From Camarhynchus parvulus (lineage: Eukaryota; Chordata; Aves; Passeriformes; Thraupidae): a DNA stretch of 64,000 nt. This document shows positions 54,001 through 59,100 of the stretch, one piece after another; the first letter of the stretch is position 1, and each line of letters begins with the position of its first letter. Where the stretch lies: assembly GCF_901933205.1 (NCBI RefSeq), contig NC_044573.1, positions 27,339,493 to 27,403,492 of the forward strand. Reading direction: 5' to 3'. A program made the translations under genes and the position numbers. The notes under the pieces are model-generated. The model did no database searches and was not told where the DNA came from. It worked only from the letters and a program-made list of their open reading frames with translations.

Positions 54001-56050
54001 CTCATTTGTTAATAACCTGATTGTTTCCCTGTTCTCTTGCAAAGAGTAGTCATTCCCTTGTTTCTGCAAAATTTGCCATTTTGCATGCACCTGCATGTCT
54101 TCATCATATACCTACCCCTTTTTTTCCAGGCTGAAGAGTCAGTTTCTCTGATCTTATGTTGATTTTTTTTCCTAAGTCAGACCACTCTCCCCCTTTATCC
54201 CCCTCCTAGGTTTTAACACATTTTTGTTGAGATGAAAAATCCAGACCACTATTAAGATGCAGGTGAACCATGGCCCTGTACACTGCAGCAGCAATGTGGT
54301 TTTTATGCTGTTCTCTTGCTAACTGCTGAAATAATTTCTCCTAACTGTCACTAGCACTGATGTCTTCAGGCAGTTGTGTTCTGGGGTCAAGCAGTATCTA
54401 TTCAGAGTCCACCATAGCACGCACATAAATAAATAAGAGTAATATATAAGGGGAAAACTTAGTGCAAATTTTCATTCTGAACATCCTGAACAGCTTTGCA
54501 TCAGCAAGTTAGAATACACCCTTATCCAGATCACTTCTGAACATGTGCTGAGCCCACACCTCAACACAGATCAATATGAGCATCACAGTTAATAAAATGG
54601 ACATGTTAATGTTTCTGCTTGGCTCACTCCCTTGGGTGGATATCATCTAGTCCTGGCAGTTCTTTTACTATTTGTCATCAGTCTGTTCAAGGATTTGGTT
54701 GTTACTCTTCTTGTCCCCTGTGCTGAAAGGCTTGGAGGGCAAGGCCTTTTTTAAGCTGTTATGCAAGGACACCAAAGACAAAAAGAATTTGTCAGGCTTC
54801 AGCCTTCTTTTATGCATCAGTCAGTCCTACAGACTCCATGTTTCAGAAGAATTTGGAAAATGATTTATTGGTTTTCATTCCTTTAAAAATGATTCATTGT
54901 TTCTCTTCAGATTAATTTTTGTCTTAGCTGATTAAATTTTAACCCCTTTGCTTTTCTTAGTTTGTTTTGGATTTACACTTTCCATAGGATGACTTTTTAA
55001 ACTCCTGCTACTCCCAGTATTATAGTTACTTCCTTACTATACCATTGAATAATTCTAACTTATATTTTCAATTTTCTTGACATAAAAAAGAAACTATTTT
55101 TCAGACAATTCTCCCAAAATTTGGCAGAAAAATTCTAACTAACTCCCTCCTCCCTTGCTCTTACAGTTAATATGTTTCAACAAACAATTCTTATAGGCTG
55201 CTATCAATCAACATCTTTTTTCCTGGATAAAGTTTTCAGAGGAACTGCAGCCACCGTGCATATTTTTCACAAAATTAAAAAGCCCAGATGTTATAATTTC
55301 TTCTGCTTACTTCAGGAACCAAAACCTCCCAACAGTTTATTATTTATCAGAGCACCTTATAATCCTCTGAAGATAGTGATCATCACAGCCTACTGCTAAG
55401 GTAAAGCACTATTCCTAGTTATCTTTATTTTCTTACAGGCAGACACCTGAAGCACAGAGCCAATAAAGCCAAAGCATACACAGCATTTTCAGTCTTGAGC
55501 ACCTACAAAACCATCATTGGCACCAAACATGGGCTTCAGAGATCAAGTATAAGAGCTCCCCCCTACCCTGAATATTACAGAAATCTGAACAATGCCTGGA
55601 ATGCCAGGATGCTGACTAACCTTTCACTTCATCTTCTATCACTGAAAAGAAGATGATCATAGCTACGAATTCAGAGAAAGCCTCTGTTCCTTGCTTGAAT
55701 TTCTGCACCATTTTGGCACAGATCTCCCTGCTAGTTTAATTGTTTGGTGATGTTTCTCTCACCAGAATGCTTCAGTGCGTAAGACATAGTCTATCCCCAG
55801 AACAGTGCAAACCAATGAACACATCTTCATCATAAAATGATCAAACATACCCAAAACTGCATTTAAGATCACAGTTTTACTCACAGATTTTCTTCATACT
55901 GCTTCTAAAAGTCCTGCTATACGCCCACTTTGCAACAACTAAAAATAGAGGTTCCCAAATACTGTGCAATGCAAATTTTCAAAGGGCCTTCCAAAACTTA
56001 CCTTCTGAGGAGAGCAACCAAAGGAACAGCACACCTAACAATAGCTTCAT
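18..56050 (-). CDS. PLB1: Phospholipase B1 (PLB1), 5' 44 coding exons, partial at 3' end
   Basis: Minus-strand multi-exon gene. Forty-four exons, each bounded by an AG acceptor and a GT (once GC) donor, join into one open frame of 1065 codons with all phases agreeing. The protein starts with a hydrophobic signal peptide (about residues 1-15), then three tandem SGNH/GDSL lipase repeats: R1 (51-375), R2 (376-729) and R3 (730-1065, incomplete). R2 and R3 carry GDSLT, a GGND or GAND block and a PDCFH block. In mammals PLB1 is an apical membrane ectoenzyme of gut and other epithelia that removes fatty acids from both sn positions of phospholipids and also cleaves lysophospholipids, glycerides and retinyl esters. 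The fourth repeat, transmembrane anchor and stop codon should lie beyond position 1. Identification rests on remembered mammalian PLB1 and on three repeated copies of its motifs; I am very sure of it. Confidence 0.96.
90..1668. other. PLB1 intron 43
   Basis: 1.6 kb between exons 44 and 43. I see no second gene, recognisable transposon or long repeat in it. Confidence 0.8.
1669..1740 (-). CDS. PLB1: PLB1 exon 43, repeat 3 end
   Basis: 72 nt, residues 1018-1041, phase 0 both sides. It begins [17 protein letters not shown] and ends CPAQ, the repeat-closing signature. Donor GTAAAC. Confidence 0.96.
2829..2924 (-). CDS. PLB1: PLB1 exon 42, repeat 3 block V (PDCFH)
   Basis: 96 nt, residues 986-1017, phase 0 both sides. 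It contains [20 protein letters not shown] and ends ALWNAV. Asp997 and His1000 form the D-x-x-H block; His1000 is 253 residues after Ser747. Donor GTAAGG. Confidence 0.97.
3901..3932. repeat. 16-bp perfect tandem duplication in intron 41
   Basis: AGTTCAATTATGCCAG occurs twice head to tail with no difference. Confidence 0.95.
4542..4646 (-). CDS. PLB1: PLB1 exon 41, repeat 3
   Basis: 105 nt, residues 951-985, phase 0 both sides. It contains [20 protein letters not shown]. Donor GTATGA; acceptor TTTCTTGCAG. Confidence 0.97.
5077..5158 (-). CDS. PLB1: PLB1 exon 40, repeat 3
   Basis: 82 nt, residues 923-950, phase 2 in and 0 out. It contains [17 protein letters not shown], with the C-x-C pair and a sequon at N938; human repeat 3 reads LCNCVLTLRENS. 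Donor GTATGA. Confidence 0.95.
5976..6076 (-). CDS. PLB1: PLB1 exon 39, repeat 3
   Basis: 101 nt, residues 890-923, phase 0 in and 2 out. It begins [20 protein letters not shown] and ends PTYLA. Donor GTAAGG. Confidence 0.95.
6383..6437. repeat. A-rich tract (A22, A13, CA-rich tail) in intron 38
   Basis: Twenty-two A, one C, thirteen A, then a CAAA-type tail. On the transcribed (minus) strand this is a long T tract 77 nt before exon 38's donor side boundary is passed, inside intron 38. It is prone to sequencing and replication slippage, so the exact length is unreliable. Confidence 0.9.
6506..6571 (-). CDS. PLB1: PLB1 exon 38, repeat 3, followed by a GC donor
   Basis: 66 nt, residues 868-889, phase 0 both sides, the same length as exon 24. 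It encodes [20 protein letters not shown] then KE. The 5' splice site is AAGGAG^GCAAGTA, a GC-AG intron whose other positions fit U1 strongly, as is usual for GC donors. Confidence 0.94.
7664..7744 (-). CDS. PLB1: PLB1 exon 37, repeat 3 block III (GAND)
   Basis: 81 nt, residues 841-867, phase 0 both sides. It contains [15 protein letters not shown]. Asn858 and Asp859 are kept, but the second Gly of GGND is Ala857. Donor GTGAGT. Confidence 0.97.
7883..7934 (-). CDS. PLB1: PLB1 exon 36, repeat 3
   Basis: 52 nt, residues 823-840, phase 2 in and 0 out. It encodes [18 protein letters not shown]. It is separated from exon 35 by a 3.7-kb intron but from exon 37 by only 138 bp. Donor GTAAGT. Confidence 0.96.
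7935..11635. other. PLB1 intron 35
   Basis: 3.7 kb, the longest intron in the window. It holds the GATA microsatellite and no other element that I recognise. Confidence 0.75.
8577..8656. repeat. GATA/TA microsatellite in intron 35
   Basis: An imperfect run of GATA, GGATA and TA units preceded by a short (CA) stretch. It is a likely length-polymorphic marker with no sign of function. Confidence 0.95.
11636..11744 (-). CDS. PLB1: PLB1 exon 35, repeat 3
   Basis: 109 nt, residues 787-823, phase 1 in and 2 out. It contains [18 protein letters not shown] and [15 protein letters not shown]. Donor GTATGT. Confidence 0.97.
12991..13034 (-). CDS. PLB1: PLB1 exon 34, repeat 3 block II
   Basis: 44 nt, residues 772-787, phase 2 in and 1 out. 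It encodes [15 protein letters not shown], with the block II Gly pair, close to [15 protein letters not shown] in human repeat 3. Donor GTAAGT. Confidence 0.97.
14007..14074 (-). CDS. PLB1: PLB1 exon 33, repeat 3
   Basis: 68 nt, residues 750-772, phase 0 in and 2 out. It contains [20 protein letters not shown] and SW. The acceptor CCAG follows an unusually poor pyrimidine tract, yet the homology is clear. Donor GTAAGT. Confidence 0.94.
15832..15890 (-). CDS. PLB1: PLB1 exon 32, repeat 3 block I with GDSLT nucleophile
   Basis: 59 nt, residues 730-749, phase 1 in and 0 out. It encodes [20 protein letters not shown]. Ser747 is the expected nucleophile of repeat 3. Donor GTAAGA. Confidence 0.98.
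16612..16672 (-). CDS. PLB1: PLB1 exon 31, linker before repeat 3
   Basis: 61 nt, residues 710-730, phase 0 in and 1 out. It encodes [20 protein letters not shown], the Cys-Asp-Arg-Pro-Ser segment that precedes each repeat. Donor GTAGTC. Confidence 0.93.
17075..17134 (-). CDS. PLB1: PLB1 exon 30, linker between repeats 2 and 3
   Basis: 60 nt, residues 690-709, phase 0 both sides. It encodes [20 protein letters not shown], with two sequons (N701-Y-T and N706-Q-T). Donor GTAAGT. Confidence 0.96.
17762..17833 (-). CDS. PLB1: PLB1 exon 29, repeat 2 end
   Basis: 72 nt, residues 666-689, phase 0 both sides. It begins [10 protein letters not shown] and ends LKCPSE, the repeat-closing signature. 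Donor GTAAGT. Confidence 0.97.
18304..18399 (-). CDS. PLB1: PLB1 exon 28, repeat 2 block V (PDCFH)
   Basis: 96 nt, residues 634-665, phase 0 both sides. It contains [20 protein letters not shown] and ends ALWNNM. His648 is 255 residues after Ser393, the same spacing as Ser404-His659 in rat PLB, so it is the likely triad His. Donor GTAAGA. Confidence 0.98.
19031..19135 (-). CDS. PLB1: PLB1 exon 27, repeat 2
   Basis: 105 nt, residues 599-633, phase 0 both sides. It contains [19 protein letters not shown], almost the same as human [19 protein letters not shown]. Donor GTAAAA. Confidence 0.97.
19749..19830 (-). CDS. PLB1: PLB1 exon 26, repeat 2
   Basis: 82 nt, residues 571-598, phase 2 in and 0 out. 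It contains [19 protein letters not shown], with the C-x-C pair and an N-glycosylation sequon at N582. Donor GTAAGG. Confidence 0.96.
20095..20800 (+). mobile_element. Decayed LTR-like element in intron 25
   Basis: A GC-richer block differs from the AT-rich intron around it. It holds GGGAATGGCTGAGCCCCTCAG, a TATTTAAG box near 20213, purine-rich (GA)n tract, and a 3' part (TTTTGCCTGCAATGATACTTGG; CCCATTGCTGGGGTGGGGTGA; GAGCAGCTGTG) that I recall as parts of a common avian retroviral LTR. No target duplication was found and the boundaries are approximate. It runs antisense to PLB1. Confidence 0.6.
22445..22498. repeat. 27-bp tandem duplication in intron 25
   Basis: Two adjacent copies of a 27-bp unit beginning TAGATCCTTTTCCCTTTAAG; the first 24 bases are identical in both, with one change in the last three. 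Confidence 0.95.
22565..22665 (-). CDS. PLB1: PLB1 exon 25, repeat 2
   Basis: 101 nt, residues 538-571, phase 0 in and 2 out. It begins [20 protein letters not shown] and ends CPKLIM. The donor GTCTGC is weak at +3 and +4 but keeps G at +5; the length equals exon 39 exactly, which supports it. Confidence 0.95.
23362..23427 (-). CDS. PLB1: PLB1 exon 24, repeat 2
   Basis: 66 nt, residues 516-537, phase 0 both sides. It encodes [19 protein letters not shown], matching VHYSPQNFTDNIGKALDIL in human. Donor GTAAAA. Confidence 0.96.
24493..24549. repeat. (TA)n microsatellite in intron 23
   Basis: Three near-perfect TA runs are interrupted by TGTATGGC and AGA. Length polymorphism is likely. Confidence 0.95.
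24942..25022 (-). CDS. PLB1: PLB1 exon 23, repeat 2 block III (GGND)
   Basis: 81 nt, residues 489-515, phase 0 both sides. It contains [15 protein letters not shown]. Asn506 is the expected oxyanion-hole residue. Asp507 lies 114 residues after Ser393, the same spacing as Ser404-Asp518 in rat PLB, so it is the likely triad Asp. Donor GTAAGT. Confidence 0.98.
26875..26926 (-). CDS. PLB1: PLB1 exon 22, repeat 2
   Basis: 52 nt, residues 471-488, phase 2 in and 0 out. It encodes [18 protein letters not shown], matching the QARRLVDLMKND helix of human PLB1. Donor GTGAGT. Confidence 0.96.
27811..27919 (-). CDS. PLB1: PLB1 exon 21, repeat 2
   Basis: 109 nt, residues 435-471, phase 1 in and 2 out. 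It encodes [18 protein letters not shown] and then [14 protein letters not shown]. Human and repeat 3 read NAFLNQAV here, so Ser replaces Phe. Donor GTAAGA. Confidence 0.97.
28758..28801 (-). CDS. PLB1: PLB1 exon 20, repeat 2 block II
   Basis: 44 nt, residues 420-435, phase 2 in and 1 out. It encodes [15 protein letters not shown]. The Gly pair is the SGNH block II that helps form the oxyanion hole. Donor GTAAGT. Confidence 0.96.
29465..29592 (+). mobile_element. CR1 LINE 3' end fragment in intron 19
   Basis: The stretch runs from GCTTGAGGCCAAG through GGGGTTGGAACCAGATGATC to a terminal CTATGATTCTGTGAA. This order and the ATTCTRTG-type end are diagnostic of the CR1 3' tail, the dominant LINE of birds and reptiles. 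It is strongly 5' truncated, as most CR1 copies are. Confidence 0.9.
29876..30485 (-). mobile_element. Solo LTR of an avian endogenous retrovirus, sense to PLB1, in intron 19
   Basis: A 610-bp element flanked on both sides by the 6-bp direct repeat ACCACC (29870-29875 and 30486-30491). On the minus strand it starts TGTTGG and ends CCAAGA, one base from a perfect inverted end. It carries TATAAAAAG (30080-30088) and AATAAA (29987-29992) in the right order for a U3-R-U5 LTR. No gag, pol or second LTR lies beside it. The 6-bp duplication fits class II (ERVK-like) integrases. It resembles LTRs I recall from songbird genomes, but I do not give a family name. Confidence 0.85.
30740..30794. repeat. 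27/28-bp imperfect tandem duplication in intron 19
   Basis: Two copies begin ATTTTTTATCATGAG and end CAACC or TAACC. They lie between exon 19 and the solo LTR. Confidence 0.9.
30927..31000 (-). CDS. PLB1: PLB1 exon 19, repeat 2
   Basis: 74 nt, residues 396-420, phase 0 in and 2 out. It contains [20 protein letters not shown] and GLSW, the loop and strand after the nucleophile. Donor GTGAGT. Confidence 0.97.
32058..32116 (-). CDS. PLB1: PLB1 exon 18, repeat 2 block I with GDSLT nucleophile
   Basis: 59 nt, residues 376-395, phase 1 in and 0 out. It encodes [16 protein letters not shown]. Ser393 is the expected catalytic nucleophile, equal to the Ser404 reported for rat PLB. Donor GTAAGT, with an upstream T tract at the acceptor. 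Confidence 0.98.
32835..32901 (-). CDS. PLB1: PLB1 exon 17, linker before repeat 2
   Basis: 67 nt, residues 354-376, phase 0 in and 1 out. It contains [11 protein letters not shown], nearly identical to the CPDKDPSDTVP of human PLB1 as I recall it. Donor GTACAG. Confidence 0.96.
34345..34425 (-). CDS. PLB1: PLB1 exon 16, linker between repeats 1 and 2
   Basis: 81 nt, residues 327-353, phase 0 both sides. It encodes [16 protein letters not shown], the [15 protein letters not shown] linker found after each repeat. N338-Y-S340 is an N-glycosylation sequon kept in all three linkers. Confidence 0.95.
35236..35298 (-). CDS. PLB1: PLB1 exon 15, repeat 1 end
   Basis: 63 nt, residues 306-326, phase 0 both sides. 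It encodes MQPVGQK followed by VVQCPSQ, the LEPVG-K..CPS signature that closes each repeat. Confidence 0.95.
35299..38919. other. PLB1 intron 14
   Basis: 3.6 kb. It holds the 13-bp duplication at 38268 and a spaced repeat of CACAGGCAGACAA (37493-37505 and 37512-37524). Several open frames of 80-130 codons occur on both strands but show no domain or family resemblance. Confidence 0.7.
38268..38293. repeat. 13-bp tandem duplication in intron 14
   Basis: GATAGAAGCCTCT is followed directly by AATAGAAGCCTCT. Confidence 0.85.
38920..39009 (-). CDS. PLB1: PLB1 exon 14, repeat 1 block V position
   Basis: 90 nt, residues 276-305, phase 0 both sides. It ends [15 protein letters not shown]. The active repeats read PDCFH here; this copy keeps Asp293 and Cys294 but has Phe296 at the catalytic-His position. 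Donor GTAAGC. Confidence 0.95.
40447..40551 (-). CDS. PLB1: PLB1 exon 13, repeat 1
   Basis: 105 nt, residues 241-275, phase 0 both sides, the same length as exons 27 and 41. It contains [18 protein letters not shown], matching SGRYDT-DFTVV-QPF in the active repeats. Donor GTGAGT. Confidence 0.95.
41191..41254 (-). CDS. PLB1: PLB1 exon 12, repeat 1
   Basis: 64 nt, residues 219-240, phase 2 in and 0 out. It encodes [20 protein letters not shown]. It is 18 nt shorter than exons 26 and 40 and has one Cys where they carry a C-x-C pair. Confidence 0.9.
43228..43385 (+). mobile_element. LTR fragment in intron 11
   Basis: The segment GGCTGGGATGGAGTTAACTT, then ATGGTGCCATGTTTTGGATT and a later GTGAACAGCGCTTG/ACAGC match in order a recurrent avian LTR as I remember it. 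It is diverged and truncated at both ends, so only a fragment is claimed. Confidence 0.55.
43634..43716 (-). CDS. PLB1: PLB1 exon 11, repeat 1
   Basis: 83 nt, residues 192-219, phase 0 in and 2 out. It starts [14 protein letters not shown], the strongly conserved VPRAFVNLV strand of the family. Donor GTAACA; acceptor TTACTGCAG. Confidence 0.95.
45014..45076 (-). CDS. PLB1: PLB1 exon 10, repeat 1
   Basis: 63 nt, residues 171-191, phase 0 both sides. It encodes a helix ([16 protein letters not shown]) equal to the LDILH-E helix of the other repeats. Donor GTAAGA. Confidence 0.93.
45559..45645 (-). CDS. PLB1: PLB1 exon 9, repeat 1 block III position
   Basis: 87 nt, residues 142-170, phase 0 both sides. 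It contains [18 protein letters not shown]. The GGND block of active repeats is replaced by SAET, so the catalytic-Asp position is Thr160 and the oxyanion Asn is Glu159. The DWKLIT core is preserved. Confidence 0.95.
46787..46838 (-). CDS. PLB1: PLB1 exon 8, repeat 1
   Basis: 52 nt, residues 124-141, phase 2 in and 0 out, the same length as exons 22 and 36. It encodes [18 protein letters not shown], the amphipathic helix that precedes the DWKLIT strand. Donor GTTTGT, acceptor TTCTTTTCAG. Confidence 0.92.
47312..47396 (-). CDS. PLB1: PLB1 exon 7, repeat 1
   Basis: 85 nt, residues 96-124, phase 1 in and 2 out. It encodes [13 protein letters not shown] and a Pro/Gly-rich stretch ending GSQAR. 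The counterparts in repeats 2 and 3 are 109 nt and contain NQAVAGA or NQAVPGA, which is lost here. Confidence 0.87.
48354..48397 (-). CDS. PLB1: PLB1 exon 6, repeat 1
   Basis: 44 nt, residues 81-96, phase 2 in and 1 out, exactly the length of exons 20 and 34. It encodes [15 protein letters not shown], matching the GGDES..VTTLP segment of the other repeats. The donor is GTGCGT. The same-size counterparts and the phase support this short exon. Confidence 0.8.
49279..49310 (-). CDS. PLB1: PLB1 exon 5, repeat 1
   Basis: 32 nt, residues 71-81, phase 0 in and 2 out. It encodes [10 protein letters not shown], comparable to PDPGTGD in human repeat 1. Its counterparts in repeats 2 and 3 are 74 and 68 nt and contain TQYRGLSW, which is missing here. 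The difference keeps the frame, as expected for loss in a relaxed repeat. Confidence 0.85.
50722..50780 (-). CDS. PLB1: PLB1 exon 4, repeat 1 block I (degenerate GDSL)
   Basis: 59 nt, residues 51-70, the same length and phases (1 in, 0 out) as exons 18 and 32. It encodes [20 protein letters not shown], the repeat-opening motif. Where the other repeats read GDSLT this one reads GSLQR, so the nucleophile position is Leu68. The repeat is therefore probably non-catalytic. Confidence 0.92.
51256..51319 (-). CDS. PLB1: PLB1 exon 3, linker before repeat 1
   Basis: 64 nt, residues 30-51, phase 0 in and phase 1 out. The tail [18 protein letters not shown] resembles the Cys-containing, Pro/Ser-rich segment that precedes repeat 1 in human PLB1. 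The donor is GTTTGT, which lacks the usual purine at +3 but is preceded by CAG. Confidence 0.83.
52385..52422 (-). CDS. PLB1: PLB1 exon 2, N-terminal acidic linker
   Basis: 38 nt, residues 17-29, phase 1 in and phase 0 out. It encodes an acidic stretch ([12 protein letters not shown]) after the signal peptide. Acceptor AG and donor GTAAAG are present and the frame joins both neighbours. The segment is short and poorly conserved, so the call rests mainly on splice sites and phase. Confidence 0.78.
52423..56001. other. PLB1 intron 1
   Basis: 3.6 kb between the signal-peptide exon and exon 2. First introns often hold enhancers, but I see no site that I could defend and no transposon. Confidence 0.75.
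56002..56050 (-). CDS. PLB1: PLB1 exon 1, start codon and signal peptide
   Basis: 49 nt, residues 1-17 (last codon split, phase 1). It begins ATG at 56050 and encodes [16 protein letters not shown], a typical Lys-plus-hydrophobic signal peptide for the secretory route. The donor is GTAAGT. The start is chosen because it gives the signal peptide, lies about 80 nt below a TATA box and joins exon 2 in frame. Confidence 0.88.
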
Positions 56051-56132
56051 GGTAACCACCTCTATGAATGATAATCCTGGAGTGCTCTGTGTTAGATGTT
56101 AAGGCTAAAAAGAAATTCTCTTCCTTTTTCTC

Positions 56133-56139
56133 CTTTATA
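56133..56139 (-). promoter_or_regulatory. TATA box of PLB1
   Basis: On the minus strand the sequence reads AGTATAAAGGAG, with TATAAAG about 83 nt upstream of the ATG. A start site 25-30 nt below it would fall near 56105 and give a 5' leader of about 55 nt with no intervening ATG seen. The start site itself is inferred. Confidence 0.65.
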
Positions 56140-56150
56140 CTTTAAAAGCT

Positions 56151-56172
56151 GATAACTCAGCAGCCATAAAAC
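56151..56172 (-). promoter_or_regulatory. Candidate GATA and CDX-type sites upstream of the TATA box
   Basis: Just upstream of the TATA box the minus strand reads GTTTTATGGCTG (CDX-like TTTATG) and then GAGTTATC (GATA site on the other strand). GATA4 and CDX2 drive many gut enterocyte promoters and PLB1 is a gut brush-border enzyme, so the pairing makes sense. Such short motifs are common by chance. Confidence 0.35.
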
Positions 56173-56175
56173 TTA

Positions 56176-59100
56176 TTAGCTTCTACCTTTGGAAAGCAAA
56201 GTGACGATGATATCTCATTTCATTGCCCATCCCAGGGTCAAAGAAGGGACAGCTTCTCTCACTTTGTTCAGACAGAGGTGGCCATTTTTCAGGAGAATTC
56301 TCAGCAAATCTAAGGACCAAGATCACATGAGTCAGCTTCCAGCAGGGTCAAGGCTCTTTCAGGCAATACATAACATATTAGTTTGGCATAAGCCTGCCTC
56401 TGCCAGGAAGGGAAGGAGCCTCTGCTCCTGAGGTGACAAGGACAACTGAACCCTACGCAGCAGCCCACACCCACCCAAAGAGGGAGGTTGTGCTCTTCCT
56501 TTCGTCTCCTTCCCTACCTGTGCTTTCTTGCCTTCAACCAGGTTCACGCTGGGCCTGTTTCTCTTCCGCTAGTTCCTCTTCTGGCAGATTCTCCTCCACT
56601 GGGTTGTGCCTCAGCAGTGTTTGCCATGACAGAGCAGTGCCAGACAAGCAGGATCAGTAACTCTGCCCTCACACTGCACAGGTCTCCAAACCCCTTGCTG
56701 TGACACTATGACAGTAGCAGTCACTTCAGCAGAGTCAAAGAGCGTGCAGAAATGCCAGCGAGGCTGTGATACAACAAACACTCCCCAGTGAGACTACCAC
56801 TGCGCCTCAACTACAGCACCAGGGTCAGACCTCTGAAGGGCAGCCTGCTGGCCTCACACAAAACACCAGAGTGACCTCTGGCCTCTTCTCAGCCCACAGA
56901 CACCCAGACAGAGCTCCTACATGAATAATGGGAGTCTGCTTAAGTAAAGAGCTTTAAATGCTTAAATAAGCCACTAACACACCAAACTCAGGCAGTCTAA
57001 CCCATCCTTCAAAGAGGTTTTTGTTTATTTTGGCTTTCTGTTCTTTCATGATAGAAATTGGACATTCTTTGAAGGAACATGCTGGAGGTAGACCTTGTGC
57101 TCATTTCTTTTCAAAAACCAGGAATGCCATATTAATTCTGAACATGAACAGCTATTGTTCAGAGCAACATGCAAGGAGGAATGTACATAGACAGGGGAAA
57201 GCATTCCTCTACCCCCTGAATCTCCACCCTCAACTCAGCAAAAGCATACCAGCACAAGGGGCTTCTCGCCTCAGACACAGCTGCATGTTCAAGTCTGAGA
57301 GGGATGAGCTCATTCTGCTTGGGGGTCTCACACCTCAAATAGTCTGACACCCAAACTCCTTTAACCAGTAAGGTAATGAAAAGTTAAAGTTTTACTCACT
57401 GTCAGGGCACAGTACCACACCAGCAAGCCCTGCCTGGGCTGAGCTGCAGTGGAAGTCCCAAGCAGCTGGTCAGCATGAGGGAGGTTCAGGTGAGGCTGCT
57501 CAGCACCATTATCACCTCTCAGTCAAGGTGGCATTTCACAGTCTCAGCATGGATGGGAGTTACCTTTGGTGGGTTTTGTCACTACATCCAAGGGTCTGTG
57601 GCTGGTTCACTCCTCAAGGGAAAGCTCCCGCTATCAAAAGTCTGAGAAACAGACTTCTTGAAGACCTAGAAGTGTTTAAAACCTCAGAAAACCCCTTCCT
57701 CATTGTACACCAAGAAAAACATTAAAAGGAAGGTAGCAATAATTCATTCATTTGCCATAAACCACAGATCCAAGAGTAAGTTTAGCCTTTAAACACTGAC
57801 ATGTTTCAGAAGCAAAACAGCTTTAACTTCAAGGCTTGTAAATCTCTTGTAAACACTCCTTCTCACCACCAAAGGATCAAAATAGCTCCTAGACTGAATA
57901 GCAAATAACAAGTGGCAACAAAGATCAAAAAAGTTTGCAAAACGGAGAAGAGAGAATTTTCTATTGGATATATAAGGTGACAGAGACAAATTAAGGCTTC
58001 TACATTACTGCAAGGACAAAGCTAGATGCAGCTACAGAAGGCAAGTAGAGTTCCAGACCATAAACCAACCCTCAGCTGGTGGTATTTAGGGAACTGCACC
58101 CATGTAGCTGATTGCCTAATGATCAACACAGAAGATCTTGTGTCTTCCCTAAAGTGCCTGCTGCTGCTCAGGTGGGACAAGGAGCTAGCTAGGCCTGGTA
58201 GTTAACCCTGCACGAATTGTGTGAGTCTTCTTGCTGCTTGCCCTGGATGGAGAGGGCTCACAACTGAACTGGCACAGAAGAGTTCTGAGTGAGATTTGGT
58301 GGTGAAAAGCAGAAGCTTTGTGCTTTGGCATGTTCTCAAGCAAAGGACCTGTTTCACAGGTCTACACCCAACCTTTTGTGGTGCAAAACACCACAAAAAA
58401 AAAATAGTTACAGTTTTAAAGTCAGCAACACCCAAACAGATACTCAAACAACAGGTGCTAAAGCATATTAGCCAAACTCTTTGGTTCACTGCTGCATTTT
58501 TAGGTGGCTTACAATATACCTAAAGTGTCCCGGTATGGGAGCCACAGCTGGGAAAGCCATGGTTTTTTTTTTTTAGCTTGTCTTTAAGGTTTTCCTTACC
58601 TCCTCTGTTAAACAGGGCTTTTTCTGGCATTTCTTTTATTCATACAGAGTACCAAAACCCAAAAACTCTTTCAACCTATCCATAGGTCCTCACCTATAAA
58701 ACCACTGTTTTAAAATACAAATAATGAAAGTGTGGCTGCACATTAAAAGAAGAAAAACCCCAACAATAAAAACAAACAGACAAAAAACTCCATAGCTCTT
58801 GACCACTCATAATTAAACCCAAGATGTTTGTACTTGTACTGAGTAAGTTAGGGAAGTAGCTTACTCAGTTGCTAATAAGCAAAGGTCATATATCAGCGGA
58901 TAATACTCTTGCATCCACAAAACTATCATGTTACACAGGCATAGCAGAGGACTTCTTGTGGAAGTACAAAGCAGACCCAGTTTCCATTTCATTTGAAGAT
59001 AGAGCCTGTTTGCAACCTGTCACTGCTTCAGCTAATACTACTGCCTTGACAGGGCATTAGATCTTGAATTTTGTATTTAGGAAGCATATCCCTGAATTAT

